Shown piece after piece: positions 43,467-53,772 of a DNA stretch of 64,000 nt. The notes under the pieces are model-generated. The model was not told the DNA's origin. It did no database searches and saw only the letters and a list, made by a program, of their open reading frames with translations. Within the stretch, counting starts at the first letter, position 1. Each line of letters begins with the position of its first letter. Made by a program: the position numbers and the translations under genes. Where the stretch lies: assembly GCA_019636235.1 (NCBI GenBank), contig JAHBXW010000009.1:124001-188000 (forward strand). Reading direction: 5' to 3'. The DNA comes from Planctomyces sp. (GTDB taxonomy: Bacteria; Planctomycetota; Planctomycetia; Planctomycetales; Planctomycetaceae).

Positions 43467-46400
43467 GTGTCCTTCGTGCAGCGCGTCATCGCCGCGATTC
43501 GGCGGCGGGCTCGATCGCCCGCTGGCCAGCGCGTGTCGGACTGCGCGCGGGGGCGCTGCCTGCTGCGGCTGATGGCCGTCATTCTGGCGTTGCCCCTGAC
43601 GGCTTCCGTTGTCGCTCAGGAGACAGACGCCGAAACGCCTCCCGCTCCGCCGCCGACTGTGAAGATGGGCTCGGCCGGCTCGTCTGGAGGGGCGATCAGC
43701 GGCATGTCGGAGACGACCGGCAGCGACGTTGCGGCCGACGCGAGCGAGGCCGACGTGGCGGCCGAGGAGATCGCACCGGAGGCGCCATTGTCGCCGCGCC
43801 CGACTGCGGACGCCCCCCGCACGACGCCGGCCGGGTCACTTCCGGAATTCATCGAACTCGACGACCCGGAAACGCAGATCGCACCGTTCCATATCGCCGA
43901 AGTGCTCGTCGAGGGAACGGTCTACGACGACCGGGCGGACCTGACGATCCAGATCGACGTTGAGATCAGCCGTGATCAGGGCTGGTACGACGTTCCCCTG
44001 CGATTGTCGCAGGCGCGGATTTACAGCAAGACGGCTTCCGGGCCGGGCCGGCAAAGCCCCGGCGTGCCGGCGATGCGCGAGGACGGCCTGCACTGGCAGT
44101 TCCGCGGACGGGGCACGCACCGGCTGGTCTTCGCCGCCGGGGTTCCGGTTCGCACGACCCCCGCCGGGCGACAACTGCAGCTCTCGCTGCCGCAGATGCC
44201 CCCATTGTTCGAGGCCCGCGCGAACCTGCGATTCGAGAAGGACAACCTCGTCATCCGGTCGTACAACCGCGAGGCGACGATCCGCACGCGGTCCGGGGAG
44301 ACGCCCGAAGGGGGCACGCTGCTCGAAGCCAGCCTGCCGAACGGACGGCTCGACCTGTTGTGGCAGGAACGCGGACAGGCGCCCGAGCCGGACTGGCAGG
44401 CCAGCAGCAATCTGACGCTGCGTCGCACGCTGGCCGCCTGGGAGCTGCTTGTTCAGCAGACGGTTCAGCGTACGGAATCAGGGCGCGGCACGCTGAGCAT
44501 TCGGCCGCCTTCGGGATTCACGGTCTGGGAACTCGTCGGGCAGCCGCTGCAGAGCTGGTCGCTTGATCCCGCGCAGCCCGGCTGGGTCACGTTGAACCTG
44601 GGGGATGACGCCGGGGAGCGGCTCGAGCTGCGCTGGGTGTTGCGGGCGCCGTTTCCCACGTCGGGCGGGATCATCGATCTCGACGGCTTTGAGATTTCGG
44701 GCGTGCGCGTCCATTCCGGGCGAATTCGCATCAGTCCGGTGGCGGGATTCCAGTTGATTCCGATCGCGGACGCGCTGCGGTTTCTGGAACGCGTCGAAGA
44801 CGAGGCGTCGCCGGCCGACACGACGCCGGCGGTGTTCGCGTATTCGTTCTCCGCGCCGTCCTGGCGGCTGAGCCTCAACGCGAAGGAGATCGAAGCGCTG
44901 TTCGCCTGCGAGCCGCGGTACGACCTGCTGCTGGCGGAGGACAAGGCGGAGCTGAACGGCGCGTTTTCAATCCGTCAGGAGGCGGGCGACCTGCGGACGT
45001 TCCGGGTGGACGTGTCCGCCATGGAGGCGGCCGGCTGGCTGGTGAATCCGCGGCGTGAGGGGACCGGCGCGGCGAGCCAGATCACGCGCAACGGGCCGCT
45101 GGTGCAGTTCGACTGGCCGGCCAGCGCGGGCGATTCGAAATCGGCCGTCATCCGGTTCGAGAAGCCGCTTGACGGCGATGCGGCTGCCTTCGATGTGCCG
45201 CTGCCGCGGGCCTCGGCGACGTCGCTGGAACCGCCGGAACTCGTCGTTCGCGCGGCGGATGCGCTGCGCGTGGAGATCGACGCGGATGGCCGACCGTCCA
45301 GCGCGGCACTGCCGGCGGCCCCGCCAATTCAGGCCCGGGTCGTCAGTCGACTGCAGCTCGCGCCGTCGGCGGCGCGGATCGGCGTCACCGCGACGATCGA
45401 ACCGCGCACTGTGAAGGCCTCGACGATCATCTCCATTGAAGACGTCCAGAATCGGGGCGTGACGGTCGAGCAGGCGATCCGATTTCAGGTGCACTACGGG
45501 CGGCTGGACGCGTTTCGAATCCGACTTCCGGAACAGCTTCCGGTGCCTTCCGGCGCGGAGAAGTTCGCGCTGCGGATCCGGGTCGACGGCCGGGACATCG
45601 ACCACGCGGAATGGGCGAACGGCGTGCTCCGCGTGCCGCTTCCGGAACCGCTGATCGGCCGGTTCTCGGCCGTGCTGAGTTACGTGCTGCCGCGGCTCGA
45701 AGGGGCGCAGACGGTGACCGCGCCGGTGATTGAGGTCGCGGAATGCGGTTATACGGACGTGCTGCTGGAAGCGCCGCCGTCGCTGGGGATTTCCGTTGCG
45801 TCGGAATCATCCGGCTGGCGGCTGGTGCCGACATCGGCGGAACGGCTGCGCTGGGTCGCCGGGGGGGATGCGCGTGACGCCAACCTGACGATCGCTCGAA
45901 CAGTGCGGCAGTCGCTGCAGCGCTTAGTGATCAGCGGCGGCTGGGTGTGGACGCGGATCGAGTCCGGCGGCGCGCAGTCTACGACGGCCCGCTACCGCGT
46001 AGAGCCGGGAGCGACGTCGCTGACGTTCCGCCTGCCGGTTCAGGCGCAGACGCCCGACGTCCGTGTCGCGGGTCGCGCTGTCCCGGACCTGCAGCCCTCG
46101 GGGGAAGAATCTCGAAATCAATGGACGGTCCGGCTGCCGCGCTCGAGCTCGACGGATCCGGTGGAAGTGATGATCGCCTATCGCGTCGAGGCGGCCGGCA
46201 AGCTGCAGTCGATGGCCCGCGTGGGAGTCGACCTGCCGGAGTTCGCCGGAAACGTCTTCGTGGAGCGCGCTGTCTGGGTCTGCGAACTGCCGGATACCGA
46301 TCTTTTGCTGGCGTCGCCCGCGGGAATGACGCGGCTGTTCGACTGGCGGCGGGAGGGCGCCTTCTGGACGCGCCGCCCGTCGGTGAGATTCCGCGATGAA

Positions 46401-46871
46401 ATGGTTCGCGCGGGCTTCGGCGAGGAACTGGCCGACGGCGCGAAGATGGCCGGGGTGCGCTACGTGTACAGCCAGACGGGGCCGCGGAGCCGTCTGGAAC
46501 TGTGGAGCATCGACCGCTCGCTGGTCGTCCTGTTCGGCGCCGGCGTGACGCTGATCGTCGGCTTCGTGTTCTGGTCGTTCCCGGCGCTGCGGAACGTTGC
46601 GACGCTGCTGGTGCTAGGCTTTCTGGTGTGTCTGGCCGGTCTGTGGATCGCGGAGCCGATTCAGGTGTTCCTGCAGCCGGCGGCGTTCGGCGCGGTGATG
46701 GCGACGATCGCGACGGCGATCGACAGCCGGGCGCGCAGGCGGCGGCTGGTCATGGGCGCGCAGGAATCGTCGTTCCGACTCGTGCCGCGCCCACAGGTGT
46801 TTCCAGTCGGGGAACCAATCCGCTCAACGGTGCTGCGCCCGACGGGCAGCGATCACGGGGTTCCGGGATGA
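43467..46871 (+). CDS. giant beta-rich envelope protein with C-terminal membrane anchor
   Basis: This 1134-residue protein starts at GTG 43467, with GGGGAG upstream. A signal-type hydrophobic segment (about 31-51) follows a basic N-terminus. A Pro/Ala-rich linker precedes a very long series of beta-strand-rich domains (about 130-1000) without recognisable catalytic motifs. Three or so membrane helices lie at about 1014-1090 (SLVVLFGAGVTLIVGFVFW, TLLVLGFLVCLAGLWIA, AAFGAVMATIATAI), ending in a basic tail. Most of the protein should lie outside the cytoplasmic membrane. It overlaps the next gene by ATGA. The same beta/TM layout recurs in the first half of that neighbour, so the two are likely paralogous. 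Confidence 0.85.
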   Translation: MSFVQRVIAAIRRRARSPAGQRVSDCARGRCLLRLMAVILALPLTASVVAQETDAETPPAPPPTVKMGSAGSSGGAISGMSETTGSDVAADASEADVAAEEIAPEAPLSPRPTADAPRTTPAGSLPEFIELDDPETQIAPFHIAEVLVEGTVYDDRADLTIQIDVEISRDQGWYDVPLRLSQARIYSKTASGPGRQSPGVPAMREDGLHWQFRGRGTHRLVFAAGVPVRTTPAGRQLQLSLPQMPPLFEARANLRFEKDNLVIRSYNREATIRTRSGETPEGGTLLEASLPNGRLDLLWQERGQAPEPDWQASSNLTLRRTLAAWELLVQQTVQRTESGRGTLSIRPPSGFTVWELVGQPLQSWSLDPAQPGWVTLNLGDDAGERLELRWVLRAPFPTSGGIIDLDGFEISGVRVHSGRIRISPVAGFQLIPIADALRFLERVEDEASPADTTPAVFAYSFSAPSWRLSLNAKEIEALFACEPRYDLLLAEDKAELNGAFSIRQEAGDLRTFRVDVSAMEAAGWLVNPRREGTGAASQITRNGPLVQFDWPASAGDSKSAVIRFEKPLDGDAAAFDVPLPRASATSLEPPELVVRAADALRVEIDADGRPSSAALPAAPPIQARVVSRLQLAPSAARIGVTATIEPRTVKASTIISIEDVQNRGVTVEQAIRFQVHYGRLDAFRIRLPEQLPVPSGAEKFALRIRVDGRDIDHAEWANGVLRVPLPEPLIGRFSAVLSYVLPRLEGAQTVTAPVIEVAECGYTDVLLEAPPSLGISVASESSGWRLVPTSAERLRWVAGGDARDANLTIARTVRQSLQRLVISGGWVWTRIESGGAQSTTARYRVEPGATSLTFRLPVQAQTPDVRVAGRAVPDLQPSGEESRNQWTVRLPRSSSTDPVEVMIAYRVEAAGKLQSMARVGVDLPEFAGNVFVERAVWVCELPDTDLLLASPAGMTRLFDWRREGAFWTRRPSVRFRDEMVRAGFGEELADGAKMAGVRYVYSQTGPRSRLELWSIDRSLVVLFGAGVTLIVGFVFWSFPALRNVATLLVLGFLVCLAGLWIAEPIQVFLQPAAFGAVMATIATAIDSRARRRRLVMGAQESSFRLVPRPQVFPVGEPIRSTVLRPTGSDHGVPG

Positions 46872-49800
46872 GGGCCGCGCCCGCCGGAATCGAAGCGCCG
46901 CGTCCGCGTCGTACTGGCCTCCGCAGCGGAGTCTGGCTGCTGGTCGCCGCGCTGTGGCTGTGGCCGGCGGCGGGCGACGCTCAGACCGGGCCGTTGCGAG
47001 CCCGCGCAATTCCGGTGGACGCCGCGGCGCCCGAGTCCTGGCCGGCGGGCGACTGGGTTCCTGTCGACCGGGAGGAATGGCGGGACTTCATGGAGGTCGG
47101 CGATGCGCGGCCGGCGTCCGGCTATGCCGACACGTTGGAGTACGCCGCGCGGCTCGCCGATGGCGACACGCTGGTCGGGACCGCGACCGGGGCGCTGCGG
47201 CTGACCGGGCGGCCGCAGGCCGTGCCGTTGGGAACGCCTGGTTTCGCCATGAAGAATGTACTCGTGGATGGCCAGCCCGCGGATTGCGGCGCCGATTCCG
47301 AGGGGCGGTTCTGGATCGTCTGCCGCCGCGACGGCGCGGAGACGACGTTCGACTGGTCGTTGCGCGGCCGACAACGCCTTGATCAGGTGGAGTTCACGAT
47401 TGCGTGGCCGACGGCCGTCGCGTCGCGAATGCGGCTGACGGTTCCGCAGGATCGGCACGTCGAGTGGATTGGCGGCGTGGTGACGGGCCGCGTCGCGGCG
47501 GAACCAGGGTGGGAGACGTTGACGCTGGAAGCCGGCGCCGCGAATGGCTCGGTGCTGCGAATCGGGCCGCGGGCGACTTCGTCGTCGGCGGCTGTCGATG
47601 CGGACCTGGCTCTGTCAATCGCCGCGACCACGACCAAACTTGTGCTGCAGGCCGATGTCGGGCTGCAGGCGCGGAGTCCGGGGCCGTTCACGGCGAAGAT
47701 CGCGCTGCCCGAGGAATTCTCGGTGCTGCGGGTGACGCTCGCCGGCGGCGAGCGGATGCCTTTCCAGCGTTCTGAGGATGGCGGGGCGGTGCTGATTCCG
47801 TTTCCGGAACTCGCTGTCGCGCAGCGGATGCTGATTCGGCTGGTGGCGGAGCGCGCGGAGGACTGGTCGTCGCCAGTGACGCTGCCCCGGATCGTCATCG
47901 ACGGAGTGACCGTGCTGCGGGAACGTTGCGACGTGCAGATCGAAAAGCCGCTCGAGGCGCAGTCGTTCGAACATCCGGGTTATGTGCAGACAGACCTGAT
48001 CGACGAGCCGCTGCGCGAGGTGTGGTCGTTTGAGCGGGAGCGCGAGAACGGCCGGCTGACCGTCGCCGCGGCGCCGCCGCAGCCGGTGCTGGACGCTTCC
48101 GTCGTGAATCGCCTGCGTGCGACGGCCGGTCGCTGGGAGCTGCGTTCAGCGATCGAACTGCGGTCGCGCCGCGCGTCGGCGTACGAATGCGATCTGCGGG
48201 TCCGCGCGCCCTGGATTGTGACGGCCGTGGAAGTCCGCGGCCGGACGGGGGCGGCACGCCCTGTGGCCTGGACCGTGGCGGACGAGGGGGAATCGGCCCG
48301 GACGCTGAGGCTGCAGTTGCCGCGCCCGGCCGGGCAACAGGATCCGGCGATTTTGACGGTGAATGCCGTCGCGGCGGACTCGTCGGCCGCGGGCCCGCCC
48401 GATCCCCATGTGGCCATTCATCCGCTCATCGGCGGGGAAACGACCCAGTGGCTGGTCGCGACGGCGGGCGATTGGCAACTGCCGGCGGCCGAGGAGGCGT
48501 CCTGGACGTCCCGACAGCCGTCCGACCTGCTGCCCGCCGTGCGAGCCGCGGTCGCAATCGACGCTGAACCCGCCGCGCAGGTGCGGACGTGGCGGCGGTT
48601 GTCGATGCCCGTTCCCGCGCCGACCGGGACCAGTCCGGCGCCGCGCGATCCGCAGCGTTCTGCTCCGCCAGCGGTCATCGACCTGTCCTCGTCCGAGGGG
48701 CCGCCGGCCATCGAAGTCCCGGCGACCGTGGTTCTGGAAACGCTTGTCGCCGAAGCCGGAGCCTCCGAACACATCACGACGGCGTCGTTCCAGTTTTCGG
48801 AGCTGATCGATCTTTCCAACTGGCGACTGGAGTTCGCCCGACCGACCTCGGTCATCGACGTGTACGCCGAAGACATGCGGCTGGATTTCGCCGTCGAAGG
48901 GGGGCAAGTGCGGCTGCCGCCGATTGAATTTCCGGCTCAGCGACTGAGCGTGCGGTATCGATCGCGGGCGGAGAGCGGCTGGCTGATGACAGATGACGCT
49001 CTGCAGTTTCCGCAGGCGCCCTGCCGCGTCGCGCAGTGGCAATGGCGGGTCCGGGCGCCGCTGAGCCGGGACATCGCAGTTGGTCCCGCGGCCGTCATGG
49101 CCAGCGGCGTGCGGGGGCCCGGCTGGACGGAGCGCTGGCTGGGGCCGCTGGGGCGGCGGGCTGGCGACGAGATTTTCAATCCACTCGATGCGGCGGCCTG
49201 GATGCGGTTGATCACCGGTCCGGACGTGGAGGACGCATCGCCGCGCGGGGCGGCTGGAGTCGTGTACGCCGCGGGCTTCGCCTATCCGGAGCAGGGCGAA
49301 CTGAAGTCCTGGTGGACGGCCCGCGTCGAAGCCCTGCAATGGGCCGTTCTGTTCGGCGCGGCGCTGACGATCGTATTCGTGCGGCGGGTGGCTGTCGCGG
49401 CGTATCGCTCGGGGGCGTTTGTGATCGCCCTGGCGGCGACGGGCGCGGCGTTCGCGCCCGATCCCTGGCCGGCGGTGTTCGGCGCGGCGCTGTGCGGCGG
49501 CATCCTCGCGTTTCTGATTCCGCGGCGTCTGGTGCGCCGTGAACCGGCGCCGACGCCTGAACCCCGAGGTTCGTCAATTCAGCGGGCGCTGGCGGCCGGC
49601 GCCACCGCGCTGCTGCTCGCGGCGGGATTGTCGTTCGCCGGGGCCGATCCCGCAGAAGAAGTCATTGAGTGGCTGGATCCGCAGCGCGACGGCCAGCCCG
49701 AACCGTTGGCGTATGTTTCGCCGAGCGTGGCGGAGCGGATCGCCCGCAACCGGCGACAACCCGCATGGCTGACCCGCCGGGCTTCTTACGAGTTCACCAC

Positions 49801-52800
49801 CAGCGGCGACATCGACGCTGCCGTCGCGATCGAACTGGAACTGCTGACGCTGGCATCGGGCCGGCCAGTCGTGGCGGCGCTGCCGTTTGAAGGTCTGACG
49901 TTTCGCAGCGGGGAAGGCGCGACGCTGGATGGCGTTCCGATCCGCCTGACGCCGTTGCGGGACGGCGCCGGTCTGGCCATACCGCTGCCATTGCCCCAGG
50001 CGTCCGGCGATGGCGACGCCTCTGCGGGCGTGCTGCCAGTTCGCCGCGCGACGTTGCGGCTGTCGGGACTCGCGCGCATCCATGCCCAGCCCAGTCCCGG
50101 TTTCGCAGTCGGCATTCCAACGTCGACGTCGGCCACGGCGAAACTCACGTTCACCGATTCCCCAGCCGAAGGCGCGACGTTCGAATCCCGCGGGCGCATT
50201 CAGCGCCAGGACCGTGTTGTCGAGGCGGACATTGGGGGGCGCAGTCGTTTGGTCGCCCGCTGGCGGAGCGCGTCCGCCGGCAATGGTCCTTCGGAAGGGC
50301 CGCCGGTGGCCCGCGCGGAGTCGATGGTGTTCGTCGAGCCTTTGCATCTGCGCTGCCGGACGCGGATCACGATCGAAGGGCCGGAAGCGCCCGATCCGTT
50401 CGCTCCCGCCACGCTGCGGCTCATGCTGCCCGTGCGGGCGAATCTGCAGCACCTGTCCACTTCCGGGCTGCGGCACTGGCAGGTCCGGGAAGTCGAAGCG
50501 GGCGTCGAGTTGACGCTGGGCCTGGACGCGCCTCCCGCGGCCCAGCAGTCGATCGATCTGGAGTTCGTCATTCCGCAATCAGAGCCGGCGGACCGGGAGC
50601 TGCCAGCGTTGGCACTGCTGGACGTCGGACAGTTGCGGTCTCACCAGATCGCGTTCGCCTGCGGGCAGGCGTTTCAAATGCAGTTGGGACTGCAACCCGA
50701 TCCCGCCAGCGGCGTTTTGAGTCTCGCCGCGACGGAAGCGTCTTTCAGCCTGCGCCGGGATGTCGGCCTGCCGCTGCCGCAGGCGGCCATTGAACTGCAG
50801 ACTCCGCAGGCCGTGCCGTTGCGTCTGGAGGAGCGAACCGTTCGTCGGACCGCGGAGATCGATCAGATCCTGTCGGCGGATGTGGATGGGATTCAATGGG
50901 AAGGCCACATTCGCGTGGAGACGCAGGGGAGGGCCGCGCTGTTTCATGAAGTCCTGCTGGATGCGCGGGTTCAATTGCAGTCCGCCAGCGTGCTGGAGAA
51001 GGATGTCGATCGCCTCTCACGTTCGGTGCGCAGCGGCGACCGGCTGCTCCTGATGCTGCGAGACGATCGCCCGGGGACGCACCTGATCCACCTGACGGGC
51101 CGACTCGCGGCGGATCATGCCGAGTGGCAGCCGGCGCCGCGAATGACGCTCCTGGACGCGCGCGTCACGCGGTCGGAACTGGTCGTCGTGAACAGCCTGC
51201 AGGGACGGCTGGATGTCCGCTCGTCCCGCGAAATCGCCGCCGAACTGCCGGCCGCGTCGGAATTCGGTTCAGAGGGAGGGCTGAGCCGTCGCCTGTCGGA
51301 CTCCGCCGGACAGCAGTATGACGTTCGCTGGCTGCCGCCCCGCAACCGGTTGATCGCCGACAGCTACGTGTGGATCGAGACGCAGAACGACCAGTTTCGG
51401 CTGAACCTGGAGTGGCGATTTCACCCCGGGAGCGGCGCGGTCGACGAACTCGAGCTGGACGTGCCGGAGACGGCGTCGCAGTTGCAGATCGGAGGCGAGT
51501 TTCAGGAGCTTGAGCGTCGTCCGTACCCGCATGGGGGTTATCGGCTGGTGCTGCGGCGGACCGCGCCGGGGCGGCTGATGGTCCCGCTGCTGGTGGACGT
51601 CGACGTGCGCGAAGGCGCCGAACCGCATCAGGCCCTGCCGCGACTGCTGGGCGTGACAATCCCCCGCACGGGGCGCTGGCTGGCGGTCCCGCTGGATCTG
51701 GTGGACCGGGTGGAAGCCGCGGGGACGCGAGTCGATGTCCTTCCGGAGTCGGCGCCGGGGGACTGGCAGACGTCGCTGGGGGATCGCCGTTTGATGGTGA
51801 CCCAGACGTCCGAGTGGCGGCTGCGTCCGGCGAACGCGGTGTCGGAATCGTTTCTGGGAGGCGTGACGTCCGACACGCTGGCGACATTGTCGGGGAACCG
51901 GGTTCTCGGATTGACGACCGCCGTCATCGTTCCGCTGGAAACTGGCGCGTTGCGGATCGCGCCTCCGCCCGGCGGTTTGATGGAGGCGGTGTGGCTGGAC
52001 GACCGGCTGGTGGCGGCGGCTCAGAGGGATGTCGCCGCGATCCCGGTGGGCGTGATTCGCGCACAGACGCCAGCGGCCGTGGTGATCCGCTGGACGGCTC
52101 CGGCGGACATCGACCGTTTCGGCCGGTGGACCGCGCGGCTGCCGCGATTCGAGAATCTCACGGATTTCCGGCCCTCCACCGTGCGACTGGCCGCGCCCGA
52201 TCGACGACTGGTGGGGGACGGCGCCCGGGGCGCGTTCGTCGACCGAACAGAAGCGTCGCTGCGGACGCTGTCCCTGATGCTGCAGCTCGCTGAACAGTCG
52301 CCCTCCGAAGACGAGCTGCCCGAGTGGTTGAAGGGCTGCCTCCTGGAGCAGGGGCGGCTGGCGGAAACGACGACAGCGGGTCAGCGCAGCCTGCCGCAGG
52401 AGATGGCGTCCCGACTGGCGGCCGTTTTAGCGCGGATCCGCGCGGCCTCCGAGGCGTCGACATCGCGGCCGGCGGCGGCGACTCCCGCGGAGGCCTTCCG
52501 GACGTCCGCGTTTCAGTCCGCGGGCGAAGTGCTCGCCACGGCCCGGATGGACTCGCGGTCGCTGGGCCGCGTGACGCAGAACGGCGTCGTCGGCTTCTCG
52601 TTCGCCTGGCCCCGGGGCTGGCTGCTGGCGACGTTGGGCGCGGCGTGGTTCGCCATCGTGTTCCTGGTCCTGCGTCAGACGCTGAAGGTCTGCTCGCAGC
52701 GGCGCGTGGCGGATCGCGTGGCAACCAGCCCCTGGCTGGCGCTGGGTCTGTTGGGGCTGGTCATGTGGTTGCTGCTGGCGACCAGCGTGATCGGCTTCGG

Positions 52801-52879
52801 GCTGTTGCTGGCGGCGGCGGCGTGGGGCCTCGCGGGCGTCCGTCGAAGCTGGCGGACGTCGCGCCGGGTTCGTGTGTGA
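46868..52879 (+). CDS. 2003-residue giant envelope protein, two beta-rich modules with internal and terminal TM clusters
   Basis: A signal-like helix (about 20-38, VWLLVAALWLWPAAGDAQ) precedes a first beta-rich module (about 40-800). Membrane helices follow at about 825-890 (LQWAVLFGAALTIVFV, GAFVIALAATGAAFAPD, FGAALCGGILAFLI), then another near 904-925. A second, larger beta-rich module runs from about 960 to 1900. The C-terminus has further helices (about 1912-1935 and 1957-1990) and a basic tail. No enzyme motif is visible. The TM cluster near 825-890 parallels that of the upstream 1134-residue protein, so this gene looks like a fusion of a homologous module with a second one. ATGA overlap shows coupled translation. 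Confidence 0.85.
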   Translation: MRAAPAGIEAPRPRRTGLRSGVWLLVAALWLWPAAGDAQTGPLRARAIPVDAAAPESWPAGDWVPVDREEWRDFMEVGDARPASGYADTLEYAARLADGDTLVGTATGALRLTGRPQAVPLGTPGFAMKNVLVDGQPADCGADSEGRFWIVCRRDGAETTFDWSLRGRQRLDQVEFTIAWPTAVASRMRLTVPQDRHVEWIGGVVTGRVAAEPGWETLTLEAGAANGSVLRIGPRATSSSAAVDADLALSIAATTTKLVLQADVGLQARSPGPFTAKIALPEEFSVLRVTLAGGERMPFQRSEDGGAVLIPFPELAVAQRMLIRLVAERAEDWSSPVTLPRIVIDGVTVLRERCDVQIEKPLEAQSFEHPGYVQTDLIDEPLREVWSFERERENGRLTVAAAPPQPVLDASVVNRLRATAGRWELRSAIELRSRRASAYECDLRVRAPWIVTAVEVRGRTGAARPVAWTVADEGESARTLRLQLPRPAGQQDPAILTVNAVAADSSAAGPPDPHVAIHPLIGGETTQWLVATAGDWQLPAAEEASWTSRQPSDLLPAVRAAVAIDAEPAAQVRTWRRLSMPVPAPTGTSPAPRDPQRSAPPAVIDLSSSEGPPAIEVPATVVLETLVAEAGASEHITTASFQFSELIDLSNWRLEFARPTSVIDVYAEDMRLDFAVEGGQVRLPPIEFPAQRLSVRYRSRAESGWLMTDDALQFPQAPCRVAQWQWRVRAPLSRDIAVGPAAVMASGVRGPGWTERWLGPLGRRAGDEIFNPLDAAAWMRLITGPDVEDASPRGAAGVVYAAGFAYPEQGELKSWWTARVEALQWAVLFGAALTIVFVRRVAVAAYRSGAFVIALAATGAAFAPDPWPAVFGAALCGGILAFLIPRRLVRREPAPTPEPRGSSIQRALAAGATALLLAAGLSFAGADPAEEVIEWLDPQRDGQPEPLAYVSPSVAERIARNRRQPAWLTRRASYEFTTSGDIDAAVAIELELLTLASGRPVVAALPFEGLTFRSGEGATLDGVPIRLTPLRDGAGLAIPLPLPQASGDGDASAGVLPVRRATLRLSGLARIHAQPSPGFAVGIPTSTSATAKLTFTDSPAEGATFESRGRIQRQDRVVEADIGGRSRLVARWRSASAGNGPSEGPPVARAESMVFVEPLHLRCRTRITIEGPEAPDPFAPATLRLMLPVRANLQHLSTSGLRHWQVREVEAGVELTLGLDAPPAAQQSIDLEFVIPQSEPADRELPALALLDVGQLRSHQIAFACGQAFQMQLGLQPDPASGVLSLAATEASFSLRRDVGLPLPQAAIELQTPQAVPLRLEERTVRRTAEIDQILSADVDGIQWEGHIRVETQGRAALFHEVLLDARVQLQSASVLEKDVDRLSRSVRSGDRLLLMLRDDRPGTHLIHLTGRLAADHAEWQPAPRMTLLDARVTRSELVVVNSLQGRLDVRSSREIAAELPAASEFGSEGGLSRRLSDSAGQQYDVRWLPPRNRLIADSYVWIETQNDQFRLNLEWRFHPGSGAVDELELDVPETASQLQIGGEFQELERRPYPHGGYRLVLRRTAPGRLMVPLLVDVDVREGAEPHQALPRLLGVTIPRTGRWLAVPLDLVDRVEAAGTRVDVLPESAPGDWQTSLGDRRLMVTQTSEWRLRPANAVSESFLGGVTSDTLATLSGNRVLGLTTAVIVPLETGALRIAPPPGGLMEAVWLDDRLVAAAQRDVAAIPVGVIRAQTPAAVVIRWTAPADIDRFGRWTARLPRFENLTDFRPSTVRLAAPDRRLVGDGARGAFVDRTEASLRTLSLMLQLAEQSPSEDELPEWLKGCLLEQGRLAETTTAGQRSLPQEMASRLAAVLARIRAASEASTSRPAAATPAEAFRTSAFQSAGEVLATARMDSRSLGRVTQNGVVGFSFAWPRGWLLATLGAAWFAIVFLVLRQTLKVCSQRRVADRVATSPWLALGLLGLVMWLLLATSVIGFGLLLAAAAWGLAGVRRSWRTSRRVRV

Positions 52880-52908
52880 CGGTCCCCCGGCGCGGGCGTC
52901 GATTGCCC

Positions 52909-53772
52909 TCAGCGGGAAGCGATCCCGGCCGTCGCGGCAGGGGACAGCGACTCGCTGGTCGTCGCCGATGGAGGTTCGGCGGCGCCCGGTCCGGGAGTCT
53001 CGCGAACCGTCGAAACGCTCGTCAGCAGCACGGCCACCCCGACAAACAGGCAGTACCACGCGAAGCCCCGCAACTTGCGGCGGATCACCAGCCGGATCAT
53101 CACCTTGATGGCCGCCAGGCCGACGACGAAGGCGATCAGCGTTCCCAGCAGCATCGGCCCCGGCGGCATGCTCTCGCTGTCCCCCTTCAGGAGCTTGCGG
53201 GAGTACAGCACCAGCGCCCCGCCCAGCGCGGGTATCGCGATCAGAAATGCGAATTTCGCGGCGGCTTCGCGCGTCAGCCCCGACAGCAGCCCGCCGAAAA
53301 TCGTGCTGCCGGACCGGGAAATCCCAGGCGCGGGCGCCACCGCCTGAAACAGGCCGACCGTCAACGCATCGCGCAGCCGGATGTCGTCCAGCCCCCGATC
53401 GCCATGATCGACCTTCGGCGACAGGAACAGCAGCGTCGCCGTGATCATCAGCCCCACTGCCGCGGCCACCGGGGTGTTCAGGGTTTCCTCGATCAGCGTC
53501 TTGCCGAACAGACCCACGGGAATCACCGGCAGAGTGGCGACGACCATCGCCGTCAGCAGTCTGCGGTTGCCCAGAATGGCCAGCAGGTCGTGACGGAACG
53601 CCACCAGAATCGACAACAGCGTGCCGGCGTGCAGCGCGACGTTGAACGTCACGTTCTCCGATTCCAGGCCCAGCGCGTGCTGCACCAGCACCAGGTGCCC
53701 CGAGGAACTGACGGGAAGAAACTCCGTCGCTCCCTGAATGAAGCCCAACAGCGCCGCCTGCCAATAGTTCAT
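52909..53772 (-). CDS. uppP: undecaprenyl-diphosphatase
   Basis: This 287-residue integral membrane enzyme (BacA/UppP family) dephosphorylates undecaprenyl pyrophosphate, recycling the lipid carrier for peptidoglycan and other glycans. Both family motifs are intact: GATEFLPVSSSGHLVL (about 15-30) and PGISRSGSTIFGG. About seven to eight membrane helices are visible. The C-terminal tail is a Pro/Ser/Thr-rich extension of about 35 residues not typical of the family. The start overlaps the pepF stop (ATGA). Its presence agrees with planctomycetes having a peptidoglycan-dependent envelope. It converges with the giant gene, 29 bases away. Confidence 0.95.
   Translation of the reverse strand: MNYWQAALLGFIQGATEFLPVSSSGHLVLVQHALGLESENVTFNVALHAGTLLSILVAFRHDLLAILGNRRLLTAMVVATLPVIPVGLFGKTLIEETLNTPVAAAVGLMITATLLFLSPKVDHGDRGLDDIRLRDALTVGLFQAVAPAPGISRSGSTIFGGLLSGLTREAAAKFAFLIAIPALGGALVLYSRKLLKGDSESMPPGPMLLGTLIAFVVGLAAIKVMIRLVIRRKLRGFAWYCLFVGVAVLLTSVSTVRETPGPGAAEPPSATTSESLSPAATAGIASR

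Noticed and set aside
50181-50200. tRNA T-loop-like sequence GTTCGAATCCCG
   Set aside because: It lies inside the giant coding region, with no D-arm, anticodon arm or acceptor pairing around it.
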